Shown here: positions 1 through 6,535 of the stretch, piece by piece
Position numbering within the stretch: the first letter of the stretch is position 1
Layout: each line of letters begins with the position of its first letter
Assembly: GCA_964387935.1 (NCBI GenBank)
Contig: CAYLZN010000098.1
Span: 1 to 16,961 of the forward strand
Length of the DNA stretch: 16,961 nt
Reading direction: 5' to 3'
From: CAYLZN01 sp964387935
GTDB taxonomy: Bacteria > Acidobacteriota > Vicinamibacteria > Vicinamibacterales > JAFNAJ01
The notes under the pieces: generated by a model
The model's input: the letters and a program-made list of their open reading frames with translations, nothing else
Database searches by the model: none
What the model was told of the DNA's origin: nothing
Made by a program: the position numbers and the translations under genes

Positions 1-2
1 GG

Positions 3-560
3 CACGATCTCGAGCGCGATCGGGTGCTCCCTGCCGGCAGGCTGCGGGAGGACCCGCGCGCGGCGGCGCGCGCCGACGCGTGGCTCGCGCCGGTCGACGA
101 GCGGGAGGCGATGGCGGAGACGGCGGCGAGGGTCGGCGTCGGGCGGGTGTTCGCGACGAGCCGGACGCTCGGCGACCCGGTGCCGCTCGACGCCTCGCCG
201 GGCGGCAACTGGCACGATCGCGGCCCGTCGGTCCTGCTCGTGTCGGGCCTCGCCCGTCCAGCGCAGTTCGAAGACGAGGTGCGTGCGGCCGGCTGGCACG
301 TCGCCGGCCACCTCGCGTTCGGCGACCACCATCCCTTCGGCGCGGGCGACCTGGAGACGCTGCGGGCGCGCGCCCGCGAGTGCGGCGCCGCCCGCGTGCT
401 GACGACGGCCAAGAACGCCGTGCGCCTGTCCCCGCTCGGCCCCCTGCCGCTGCCCGTGGCCTGGGTGCCGCTGAACGTACGCGTCGAGCCCGTCGCCGAG
501 TTCCGCGCGTGGCTCCTCGAACGGATCGCACGCGCCAGGTCTCCCCGGGCGGCATCGTGA
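3..560 (+). CDS. lpxK: Tetraacyldisaccharide 4'-kinase, C-terminal part (5' end outside window)
   Basis: LpxK phosphorylates the 4' position of the lipid A disaccharide at the inner face of the cytoplasmic membrane. The frame is open to the window edge, so only the C-terminal ~185 residues are present. Visible family features are the LPAGRLRED stretch near the start, a GLARP segment, then FGDHHPF and VLTTAKNAVRL, which is the typical LpxK C-terminal order. The internal ATG at 24 is not the true start, because family-like residues (DLERDRV) lie upstream of it. The stop codon TGA (558-560) overlaps the GTG start of the acyltransferase gene, so the two are probably translationally coupled. The Walker A region is not in view. 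Confidence 0.9.
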   Translation, partial: HDLERDRVLPAGRLREDPRAAARADAWLAPVDEREAMAETAARVGVGRVFATSRTLGDPVPLDASPGGNWHDRGPSVLLVSGLARPAQFEDEVRAAGWHVAGHLAFGDHHPFGAGDLETLRARARECGAARVLTTAKNAVRLSPLGPLPLPVAWVPLNVRVEPVAEFRAWLLERIARARSPRAAS

Positions 561-1456
561 CCGGCACCGCCGTCATCTCGCGCCAGCATCGCCTCGAGTA
601 CCGCGTCGTGCGGGCCGTGCTCGCCTTCGCGCGCGCGTCACCGCGAGGGGTCAGCCTGGCGCTCGGCGCGGCGATCGGGTGGCTCTTCTTCGCGCTCGAC
701 CGCCGGCGTCGCACGCTCGCGATCGAGAACCTCACGGCGGCGTTCCCGCAATGGGATCGACGGTGCTGCGTGTCCACGGCGCGACAGGTGTTCGTGCACT
801 TCGGCGAGCTGCTGATGGAGGTGTGTCGGCTCGACGGCGCGAGCCGGGACGACATCCGGGCACGCGTGGAATTCGAAGGGGAGGAACGTGCCCGCGAGGC
901 GCAGCGCGCGGGCAAGGGCGCCCTCTTCATCACCGGCCACTTCGGCTTCTGGGAACTGCACGCCATCGCTCACGGCGCGTTCCTCGCGCCGGTCGCGGTG
1001 GTGGCACGGCCGCTGGACAACCCGCTGCTGCACGACCTGCTCGAGCGGCTGCGGACGTCCACGGGCAACGCCGTGATCTATCGGAAGGGCGGCCTGCGGC
1101 GGATGCTCCGGGCCCTCGACGACAACCAGGGTCTCGCGGTGCTGATCGATCAGCACACGCAGCCGGCCGATGCGCTCGTGGTCGAGTTCTTCGGCCGGCC
1201 GGCCGCGACCACACGCGCCGTGGCGGCGCTCGCCCAGCGGACGGGTGCCCCCGTCATCCCCGTCTTCACGCTGCCGCTCCCTGGCGGCCGCTACCGCCTG
1301 GTGTACGAACCGCCGATCGCGCCTCCGGCAGACGAGTCACCCGAAGAACTGCGCGCGTTCACTCAGCGGTGCACGGACGTGCTCGAGATGTACGTGCGGC
1401 GCTACCCGCACCTGTGGCTCTGGATGCACCGCCGCTGGAGGGACGACCACCCATGA
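557..1456 (+). CDS. lpxL: Lipid A biosynthesis lauroyl/myristoyl acyltransferase (LpxL/HtrB family)
   Basis: This 299-residue protein has the size and pattern of late lipid A acyltransferases, which transfer a secondary acyl chain from acyl-ACP to the Kdo-lipid A precursor. A single hydrophobic N-terminal anchor is seen at about residues 31-48. The catalytic HX4E motif is H128-E133 within GHFGFWELH. An IDQHTQPADALVVEFFGRPA segment and a C-terminal YPHLWLWMHRRW segment are also family-typical. The reading frame is open far upstream, but GTG 557 is chosen because it overlaps the lpxK stop as GTGA and leaves a normal-length protein. Its own stop overlaps the waaF ATG as ATGA. Whether it is functionally LpxL or LpxM cannot be told from sequence. 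Confidence 0.9.
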   Translation: MTGTAVISRQHRLEYRVVRAVLAFARASPRGVSLALGAAIGWLFFALDRRRRTLAIENLTAAFPQWDRRCCVSTARQVFVHFGELLMEVCRLDGASRDDIRARVEFEGEERAREAQRAGKGALFITGHFGFWELHAIAHGAFLAPVAVVARPLDNPLLHDLLERLRTSTGNAVIYRKGGLRRMLRALDDNQGLAVLIDQHTQPADALVVEFFGRPAATTRAVAALAQRTGAPVIPVFTLPLPGGRYRLVYEPPIAPPADESPEELRAFTQRCTDVLEMYVRRYPHLWLWMHRRWRDDHP

Positions 1457-2496
1457 CCCGCCTCGTCGTGCGCCTGCCCAACTGGCTGGGCGACATCGTC
1501 ATGGCGCTCCCGGCGCTGGCGTCGGTCCGCGCGCGCTGGCCGGAGGCTCACCTCGCGGTGGCGCTGCCGGCACCGTTTGCGCCGCTCCTGAGCGCAGTGG
1601 AGCGGTGCGACACCGTGCTCCCGCTCGCCGTGGGGCGTGGGTGGCGGGGCGGCGAGGCGTTCGCACGCGACGTCTCGATGCTGCGCGACGGCGGCTTCGA
1701 GGCGGGGCTGCTGCTGACCAACTCGTTCGCGTCCGCCCGCATGCTCAGGGACGCGGGCGTGCCGGAGCGATGGGGCTATCGGGCCGACTTCCGCGGGTTC
1801 CTGCTGACGCGCGCGGTGCCGCGACCGTCAGAACGCCTCGGCGCCGAACGCCACCACGCGCGCTACTACGGGCACCTCGTCGAAGCGCTCGGATGTGCGA
1901 GCCCGACCTACGATGTGCGCCTCGAGATCCCGGGAGGCTGGGCAGACGCCGCCTCGATGCTCCTTGCGGAGGCGGGCGTCGGCGGGGCCGATCGCCTCGT
2001 CGGATTCGCGCCCGGGGCCGCCTACGGCACGGCCAAGCAGTGGCCACCCGTCCTGGTCGCCCGTGTCATCGAGCGGTGCCTGCTGGTTCGCGATGCCACG
2101 TGCGTCCTGCTGGGGACGGCGGCCGATGCCGGCCCGGCCGCGGAGATCCTCGCGGCCGTGGGCGATGACGCACGCGTGGTCAACCTCGTGGGGCGCACCG
2201 ACCTCACGACGCTCGCGGGTGTGCTCGCGCGCTGCGCGGCGGTGGTCTGCAACGATTCGGGGATCATGCACTTGGCCTCCGCCCTGGGGACGCACACGGT
2301 AGCCGTGTTCGGGGCGACCGACGAGCAGGCGACCGCGCCCCTCGGGCGCCACCAGTTGATCGTCGGCGACGCGTGGTGCCGGCCGTGCCTTCGGCGCGAG
2401 TGCCCGATCGACCATCGCTGCATGTGGAGCGTCACGCCGGATCGCGTGTTCGACGGGCTCCGGGACGGGGCCCTGCGGTCCGTCGACACGTTGTAA
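1453..2496 (+). CDS. waaF: ADP-heptose:LPS heptosyltransferase II (glycosyltransferase family 9)
   Basis: This 347-residue GT9 enzyme is expected to add the second heptose to the LPS inner core from ADP-heptose in the cytoplasm. The N-terminal acceptor-side motif LPNWLGDIVMALPAL is at residues 8-22 with the conserved Asp14. The C-terminal nucleotide-binding domain shows PGAAYGTAKQWP (187-198) and NDSGIMHLASALG (267-279), followed by VFGATDEQ. A Cys-rich tail (CRPCLRREC...HRCM, 309-324) is usual for WaaF. The ATG overlaps the lpxL stop by ATGA, so the gene belongs to the lpxK-lpxL-waaF operon. The LNW/PNW N-terminus favours WaaF over WaaC. After its stop the LPS gene order is interrupted by unrelated genes. 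Confidence 0.9.
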   Translation: MTRLVVRLPNWLGDIVMALPALASVRARWPEAHLAVALPAPFAPLLSAVERCDTVLPLAVGRGWRGGEAFARDVSMLRDGGFEAGLLLTNSFASARMLRDAGVPERWGYRADFRGFLLTRAVPRPSERLGAERHHARYYGHLVEALGCASPTYDVRLEIPGGWADAASMLLAEAGVGGADRLVGFAPGAAYGTAKQWPPVLVARVIERCLLVRDATCVLLGTAADAGPAAEILAAVGDDARVVNLVGRTDLTTLAGVLARCAAVVCNDSGIMHLASALGTHTVAVFGATDEQATAPLGRHQLIVGDAWCRPCLRRECPIDHRCMWSVTPDRVFDGLRDGALRSVDTL

Positions 2497-2514
2497 ACAC
2501 CCTCGCCGCACCAC

Positions 2515-2520
2515 TACAAT
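2515..2520 (+). promoter_or_regulatory. -10-like hexamer TACAAT ahead of the truncated nucleotidyltransferase
   Basis: TACAAT matches the sigma-70 -10 consensus at 5 of 6 positions and stands out in very GC-rich DNA. It lies 19 bp after the waaF stop and directly before the in-frame VARGDAG coding remnant. No clear -35 is seen. It may be the original promoter of the nucleotidyltransferase gene, or a by-product of the deletion that removed that gene's 5' end. Confidence 0.35.
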
Positions 2521-2524
2521 CACG

Positions 2525-2899
2525 GTTGCTCGTGGGGACGCCGGCGACACGTCCGACATCGATGTGCTGGTCGTCGCGGCGGGCTTCCCTCAGCGCTTCA
2601 GCGAGCGCCGTCGGCCGCTGCTCGGGGAGTGGGCCCGTGTGCGAGGGGACCTGCCCGCGGTGGAGTGGAACCTGGTGACGAAGACGCCGGAGGAAGCCCG
2701 AGAACACAGCCCCTTGTATCTGGACATGGTCGAGGACGGCCTGCTGCTGTTCGACCGTGACGGGTTCTTCCAGTCCGTGCTGGAGGCGATGCGGACGCGC
2801 TTGAAGGCGCTCGGCAGCCGGCGGGTCCTGCTGCCGGACGGGAGCTGGTACTGGGACCTTCGGCCCGGATTCCGCTTCGGGGACGTGGTGGAGCTATGA
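2525..2899 (+). pseudogene. Nucleotidyltransferase (MNT-like) lacking its N-terminus
   Basis: The frame encodes VARGDAGDTSDIDVLVV, the second half of the nucleotidyltransferase (pol-beta superfamily) active site with its DxD pair. A family-typical C-terminus follows: LYLDMVEDGLLLFDRDGF and WYWDLRPGF. In the family the active site begins with a GS dipeptide inside a conserved hydrophobic-F-G-S motif, preceded by a helical segment of some tens of residues. Here the frame upstream of VARG reads TTTIT and then enters the waaF 3' end with no GS. No ATG, GTG or TTG is in frame until GTG 2564, which lies inside the DxD motif. The gene is therefore read as 5'-truncated and probably inactive. Its stop overlaps an ATG (ATGA) opening only a 16-codon frame (2896-2946), perhaps the stump of a former partner gene. 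Confidence 0.6.
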
Positions 2900-2972
2900 A
2901 CCTCGCAGCCCTCTGCGTGAAACTGCTGAACGAAGCACCCGAGTAGCGGCCTGCCGGGCGGCGGCGAGACTG

Positions 2973-3308
2973 TCAGGGCCGGGTCGCCAGCGCAAACTCG
3001 TCGAAGTATTTCTGGAGATTCGACGCCGTCGAGTGATACTCGTTCGCGCCGTCGAAATAGTCCACCACGACCTCACGGGCGCGGGCGAGCTCTCGCAATC
3101 GAGCCGCGGACTGGCGATGGCGCGGATCGTCCAGCGTCAGGTCGAAGAGCTCCAGGGCGCGTTCGAACGCCCCCCGCGCGAGTTCGTCGTTGCGTCCCGA
3201 CCACTTGACCGCCCGGCTGATCTCGCTGCCGATGTTGCCGAGCTGCTCGAACAACGAGAGCTCCCACCAGCGGCCGGCGGCGAGGTCGCGATGCTGAATG
3301 TCGTTCAT
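2973..3308 (-). CDS. Conserved hypothetical small helical protein, partner of the DUF5674 gene
   Basis: This 111-residue, probably all-helical protein has a striking N-terminal block (GRWWELSLFEQLGNIGSE, residues 12-29) and a C-terminal NEYHSTASNLQKYFDEFA block. I recognise these from memory as hallmarks of an unnamed family found beside DUF5674 genes; no biochemical function is known to me. Its size and helical make-up recall HEPN or four-helix-bundle partners of nucleotidyltransferases, but no clear RX4-6H HEPN motif is visible. The longer open frame to 3467 is rejected: ATG 3308 overlaps the TGA of the upstream DUF5674 gene as ATGA, which fixes the start and indicates coupling. It converges on the truncated nucleotidyltransferase. 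Confidence 0.75.
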   Translation of the reverse strand: MNDIQHRDLAAGRWWELSLFEQLGNIGSEISRAVKWSGRNDELARGAFERALELFDLTLDDPRHRQSAARLRELARAREVVVDYFDGANEYHSTASNLQKYFDEFALATRP

Positions 3309-3652
3309 TGCCGCACCAGGGACTCGACGAGGGCGCGAATGGCGTCCCGCGTGGCGGCGTCCTCGACCCCGCGCGAGCGATTGCCGAACGACGGTCGCAG
3401 GTTGATCATCGAGTCGAACTCGATCCAGTCCGGTCCGGGCACCTGCGGGTAGAGATTGATGCCCCACACGTCACCCTGCGCGGATCCCTCGGCGAGCAGC
3501 GCGGCCTCCTGATCCGAGTGCAGGTCGGCGTCGATGAGCAGAACGCCTCGGCGCAGATCGACGACGCCCTTCACGAAGTCGCGAAAACGGCCAGGAACGA
3601 GGCGGCGAAGCTCGTTGACGGGGATGGGCTCGGTTGCGGTGATTCGGCGCAT
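3305..3652 (-). CDS. DUF5674 family protein
   Basis: This 115-residue protein carries the blocks I associate with DUF5674: FVKGVVDLRRGVLLIDADLHSDQEA (26-50, read in pieces), WGINLYP (63-69), IEFDSMINLRP (77-87) and GNRSRGVED (90-98). The family has no known activity. ATG 3652 (MRRIT) is chosen over ATG 3667 because a TACAAT -10-like hexamer on this strand at 3671-3666 overlaps ATG 3667 and sits 13 bp before 3652. Open frame continues to 3745 without family similarity. The stop overlaps the next gene's ATG. The cassette runs against the flanking LPS genes, as expected of an insertion. Confidence 0.8.
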   Translation of the reverse strand: MRRITATEPIPVNELRRLVPGRFRDFVKGVVDLRRGVLLIDADLHSDQEAALLAEGSAQGDVWGINLYPQVPGPDWIEFDSMINLRPSFGNRSRGVEDAATRDAIRALVESLVRQ

Positions 3653-3665
3653 GCGCGTGCCCGTC

Positions 3666-3671
3666 ATTGTA
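3666..3671 (-). promoter_or_regulatory. -10-like hexamer TACAAT for the DUF5674 cassette
   Basis: Read on the minus strand, TACAAT (5 of 6 to consensus) ends 13 bases before the MRRIT start codon at 3652. Transcription would begin near 3659-3658, giving only a few bases of leader. No convincing -35 element is present, as is common in GC-rich genomes. Confidence 0.4.
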
Positions 3672-3715
3672 CGATGACGCCGGTCGCCCCGCGTGCCGGG
3701 CAGCCACGCCTGCGT

Positions 3716-3721
3716 TAGAAT
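3716..3721 (+). promoter_or_regulatory. -10-like hexamer TAGAAT placing the GmhB-HldC start at the transcript end
   Basis: TAGAAT (5 of 6 to TATAAT) ends 7 bases before GTG 3729, the best start for the fused heptose gene. The expected start of transcription coincides with the start codon, so the mRNA is probably leaderless. No Shine-Dalgarno sequence is seen. The hexamer also marks a new promoter after the interruption of the LPS operon. Confidence 0.45.
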
Positions 3722-3728
3722 CTCCTGC

Positions 3729-4826
3729 GTGTCCGCCACGGTCAACGGCAGGCCTGCGGTCTTCTTCGACCGCGACGGGACGCTGATCGAAGAAGTCAGC
3801 TACCTCGATTCCCTCGAGCGTATCCGCCTGTTTCCCTACAGCGTCGAGGCGATCCGCCTGCTCCGACGGGCGGGCTTCGCCATCGTCGTCGTGACCAACC
3901 AGGCCGGCGTGGCCCGGGGGTTCTTCGACGAGGCCTTCGTCGAGTCAACGCACCGCCACCTGGCTGAGCGGTTCGCGCAGGCGGGCGCGCCAATCGACGC
4001 CTTCTACTACTGCCCGCACTACGCGACCGGCGTGAGGCCCGAGTACGCGGTCGACTGCGCGTGTCGCAAGCCCGCGCCCGGCATGGTCGAGCGCGCCGTG
4101 GAGGAACTCGGGATCGACCCGCGGCGTTCCTTCGTCGTCGGCGACCGCTGGCTCGATGTGAAGCTCGCTCAGAACGTGGGTGCCCAGGGCGTACTCGTCC
4201 GGACCGGCTACGGCACGCACTCGGCGAACTACCCGGAGGACGACGTGCAGCCGGCGGCTGTGGTGGATCACGTGTTCGCCGCGGCGAGCTGGATCGTCAG
4301 GGTGGCTTGGAGTGCCGGGCCTTCAGGCCCGGCCACACGCCCTTCAGGCCCGGCCAGCATCCTCCCGCTCTCCGAGCTCGCCCGCGCCATTGCCGAGGAA
4401 CGGCGGCAGGGGCGCACCATCGCCCTGGCCAACGGCTGCTTCGACATCCTCCACGTCGGACACGTCCGCTATCTCGAGGCCTCGAGCGAGCAGGCCGATC
4501 GGCTCGTCGTGGCGGTGAACGCGGACGACACCGTGCGGCAGCTCAAGGGCGAGGGGCGCCCGGTGCTGTCGGCGGCGGATCGGGCCGAGCTGGTCGCCGC
4601 GCTCCGCTGCGTCGACTACGTGGTCGTCTTCGAGGAGCCGACCGTGACGCGCGTGCTCGAGGCGCTCCACCCGGACGTGCACTGCAAGGGCACGGACTAC
4701 ACCGTCGAGACCGTCCCCGAGCGCGCCGTGGTTGCCGCTTACGGCGGACGGACCGCAATTGTTGGAGATCCCAAGAATCATTCGACGCGCGAGCTGCTCG
4801 CGCGCATCGCCAGCCCTGAGCCTTGA
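3729..4826 (+). CDS. gmhB-hldC: Fused GmhB (heptose-1,7-bisphosphate 7-phosphatase) and HldC (ADP-heptose synthase) protein
   Basis: This 365-residue chain joins two steps of ADP-heptose synthesis. Residues 9-185 are a GmhB-type HAD phosphatase: FFDRDGTL with D14/D16, TN motif at 56-57, zinc ligands CPH (C95, H97) and CAC (C110, C112), K114, and GDRWLD (D139, D143). Residues 225-365 are a cytidylyltransferase-fold domain like the C-terminus of HldE: NGCFDILHVGH (235-245) with the HxGH signature, KGEGRPVL, and KGTDYT. The kinase half of HldE is absent here. The linker (about 188-212) is coded partly by a GC-rich palindromic repeat and contains the duplicated unit PSGPA. Start GTG 3729 is preferred over the ATG at 3693 because homology begins just after it and a -10-like hexamer lies at 3716. 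The stop falls inside a heptamer array. Confidence 0.88.
   Translation: MSATVNGRPAVFFDRDGTLIEEVSYLDSLERIRLFPYSVEAIRLLRRAGFAIVVVTNQAGVARGFFDEAFVESTHRHLAERFAQAGAPIDAFYYCPHYATGVRPEYAVDCACRKPAPGMVERAVEELGIDPRRSFVVGDRWLDVKLAQNVGAQGVLVRTGYGTHSANYPEDDVQPAAVVDHVFAAASWIVRVAWSAGPSGPATRPSGPASILPLSELARAIAEERRQGRTIALANGCFDILHVGHVRYLEASSEQADRLVVAVNADDTVRQLKGEGRPVLSAADRAELVAALRCVDYVVVFEEPTVTRVLEALHPDVHCKGTDYTVETVPERAVVAAYGGRTAIVGDPKNHSTRELLARIASPEP
4311..4356. repeat. GC-rich palindromic repeat inside the GmhB-HldC linker
   Basis: A perfect hairpin, GCCGGGCC-TTCA-GGCCCGGC, occupies 4314-4333. A 16-base direct repeat, CCTTCAGGCCCGGCCA, occurs at 4320-4335 and 4341-4356 with a 21-base period. Because 21 is a multiple of three, both copies stay in frame and encode PSGPA twice. 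The element resembles intergenic REP-like palindromes but lies within coding sequence, exactly between two enzyme domains. Confidence 0.7.
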
Positions 4827-4870
4827 GCCGTGAGCCCCGAGCCTTGAGCCCTGAGCCTTGAGCCTTGAGC
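4815..4870. repeat. Heptamer tandem array, 8 copies of CNYGAGC
   Basis: Eight uninterrupted 7-base units (CCTGAGC, CTTGAGC, CGTGAGC, CCCGAGC, CTTGAGC, CCTGAGC, CTTGAGC, CTTGAGC) span 56 bases. The array contains the TGA stop of the GmhB-HldC gene (4824-4826) and the TTG start of the waaC-like gene (4858-4860). Copy-number change would alter the gap between the two genes. It is not a CRISPR array: the units are contiguous with no spacers. Confidence 0.85.
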
Positions 4871-5904
4871 CCGCCCGCATCCTGATCGTCCGCCTGGGTG
4901 CCATGGGGGACATCGTCCATGCCCTGCCGGTGCTCGCCTCGGTGCGCACCGAGTGGCCGGGCGCGGAGGTGGACTGGCTCGTGGAGCGGAAGCACGCAGC
5001 GCTGCTGGAGCTCGTCGAGGGGCTCACGTCGCGGTTCGTCATCGACACGCGGGACGTGCTGGGGAGCGAGGGCTGGCTCGGCATCCTCCGGCAGCTCCGC
5101 GCGCGGCGCCACGATCTCGTGCTCGACGTGCAGGGGCTGATCAAGTCGGCGCTGCTGGCTCGAGGCACGGGCGCGCCGCGGGTGCTCGGCTTCGCGCGGG
5201 GGCATGCCCGTGAAGCGGCCGCGGCGTGGGCGTACACCACGCCCGTGGACCCCAGCCCGGCGCAGCACGTCGTCGATCGCAACCTCGCGGTGGCGCGTGC
5301 GGCGGGCCTGTCGCAACTGCGGCGCGAGTTCCCGCTGGCAGTGCCCGTGCCGGGGGGTGAGGTGGCGCGCGCCCTCGACGCGCTCGGGGGCAGGTATGCC
5401 GTCATGAACCCGGGCGCGGCCTGGCCCAACAAGCGCTGGCCGGCCGACCGGTTCGGGGCACTCGCGGCCCGCGCCCATGCGCGGCACGGGCTCGTGTCGC
5501 TCGTGCTGTGGGGGCCGGGAGAGGAGGCGCTGGCCGACGAGGTCGTGCGCGTGGCCGGCGCGGCGGCGGTGCGAGCGCCGCGCACGACGTTGCACGATCT
5601 CGTGGCGGTCCTCGCGCGCGCGTCGCTCGTCGTGGCCGGTGACACCGGGCCCATGCACCTGGCCGCCGCGCTGGGGCGCCCCGTCGTCGGGCTGTTCGGG
5701 CCCACGGACCCGCAGCGCAACGGGCCGTGGGGGAGCGACGACACCTGGGTCTCGCGCAGCGATCGCTGCGAGTGTTATCACAAGCGACACTGCCTGGCGC
5801 GGCAGTGGTGTCTGGGAGGCGTGAGCGTGGACGAGGTCGAAGAGGCGGTCAATCGGCGGCTGGCGTCGGCGGATGCCACCGCGGTCGCGGCGGGAGACCG
5901 ATGA
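4858..5904 (+). CDS. waaC: LPS heptosyltransferase I-like glycosyltransferase (GT9)
   Basis: This 348-residue GT9 enzyme probably adds the first heptose to Kdo2-lipid A. The N-terminus ARILIVRLGAMGDIVHALP matches the WaaC type, with the catalytic-region Asp18. The nucleotide-sugar domain shows NPGAAWPNKRWP (about 184-195) and GDTGPMHLAAALG (about 261-273), then LFGPTDPQRNGPWG. Four Cys follow at about 304, 306, 312 and 318. The start is TTG 4858: the next in-frame ATG at 4903 would remove the conserved ILIVRLGA segment. This TTG lies within the heptamer array, and no ordinary Shine-Dalgarno sequence is seen outside the repeated GAG units. The order heptose synthesis then transfer supports the role. 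WaaC versus another GT9 acceptor specificity is inference. Confidence 0.85.
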   Translation: MSLEPARILIVRLGAMGDIVHALPVLASVRTEWPGAEVDWLVERKHAALLELVEGLTSRFVIDTRDVLGSEGWLGILRQLRARRHDLVLDVQGLIKSALLARGTGAPRVLGFARGHAREAAAAWAYTTPVDPSPAQHVVDRNLAVARAAGLSQLRREFPLAVPVPGGEVARALDALGGRYAVMNPGAAWPNKRWPADRFGALAARAHARHGLVSLVLWGPGEEALADEVVRVAGAAAVRAPRTTLHDLVAVLARASLVVAGDTGPMHLAAALGRPVVGLFGPTDPQRNGPWGSDDTWVSRSDRCECYHKRHCLARQWCLGGVSVDEVEEAVNRRLASADATAVAAGDR

Positions 5905-5905
5905 G

Positions 5906-6427
5906 ATGTCGCTGATCCCGCTCCTGGCGCGATGGCGCGTGCCGCTGGGATTCGTGTTCGCCATCGGCGTGCTGTGGCTGGCGCGGCCGACCGCTGCGAG
6001 TGTGGCGCTCGGCGCGGCCATCGCGTGCGCGGGCGAGGCCGTTCGCGTGTGGGCGGCCGGACACCTCGAGAAGAGCCGCGAGGTCACCAAGTCCGGCCCC
6101 TACCGGTTCACCCGCCATCCGCTCTACGTCGGCTCGTCGATCATGGGGCTCGGACTGGCCGTGGCGGCCAACCATCTCGTGGCAGCCGCGCTGATCGCGA
6201 TCTACCTCGTGACGACCATCGGGGCCGCCGTACGCAACGAGGAGGCCTTCCTGCGCCGCCACTTCGGGGGCGAGTACGAAGCCTATGCGGCTGGCGCGGC
6301 GCGAGACACGGAGCGGCGGTTCAGCCTCGACCGGGCACGGCGCAACCGGGAGTATCGCGCGCTCACGGGACTGATCGTCGTGATCCTGGTGCTGGCGGCG
6401 AAGGCCGCGTGGCTGGGAGGGTGGTGA
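5906..6427 (+). CDS. Integral membrane isoprenylcysteine/phospholipid methyltransferase-like protein
   Basis: This 173-residue membrane protein has hydrophobic segments at about 12-27, 30-50, 76-108 and 153-170. It carries the ICMT/PEMT signature GPYRFTRHPLYVG (64-76, with R70-H71-P72) and a following E112-E113 pair with FLRRHFGGEYEAY, which bind S-adenosylmethionine in the family. Bacterial members methylate varied lipid or thiol acceptors, and the substrate here is unknown. ATG 5906 starts one base after the waaC stop and follows a GGGAGA ribosome-binding sequence at about 9 bases. The open frame from ATG 5873 lies inside waaC and adds only polar residues. Its place at the end of the LPS genes suggests an envelope role (inference). 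Confidence 0.78.
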   Translation: MSLIPLLARWRVPLGFVFAIGVLWLARPTAASVALGAAIACAGEAVRVWAAGHLEKSREVTKSGPYRFTRHPLYVGSSIMGLGLAVAANHLVAAALIAIYLVTTIGAAVRNEEAFLRRHFGGEYEAYAAGAARDTERRFSLDRARRNREYRALTGLIVVILVLAAKAAWLGGW

Positions 6428-6435
6428 TGTCCTGA

Positions 6436-6460
6436 ACGCCCTGCGGCCCTTCCAGGGCGT
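6436..6460 (+). terminator. Stem-loop after the LPS gene block
   Basis: A perfect 8-bp inverted repeat, ACGCCCTG and CAGGGCGT, with a 9-base loop follows the methyltransferase stop by 8 bases. There is no T-tract, so it is not a canonical intrinsic terminator; it may instead cap or stabilise the 3' end of the LPS mRNA. No comparable structure separates the genes inside the block. Confidence 0.4.
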
Positions 6461-6535
6461 CCTTCCGGGACCACCGCGCCACCATCGAGACCTGCGCGAG
6501 GGCTGGCGCTCGCGCCCGAACGTGCGGCCTCGCGG

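Noticed and set aside
679..1452. Upstream extension of the waaF frame
   Set aside because: The extension lies within lpxL and has out-of-frame composition; ATG 1453 with its ATGA overlap is the natural start.
4815..4870. CRISPR-like array
   Set aside because: Units are 7 bases and contiguous, without spacers; there are no cas genes.
4903..5904. ATG 4903 as the waaC start
   Set aside because: It would delete the conserved ILIVRLGA segment of the acceptor domain; TTG 4858 retains it.
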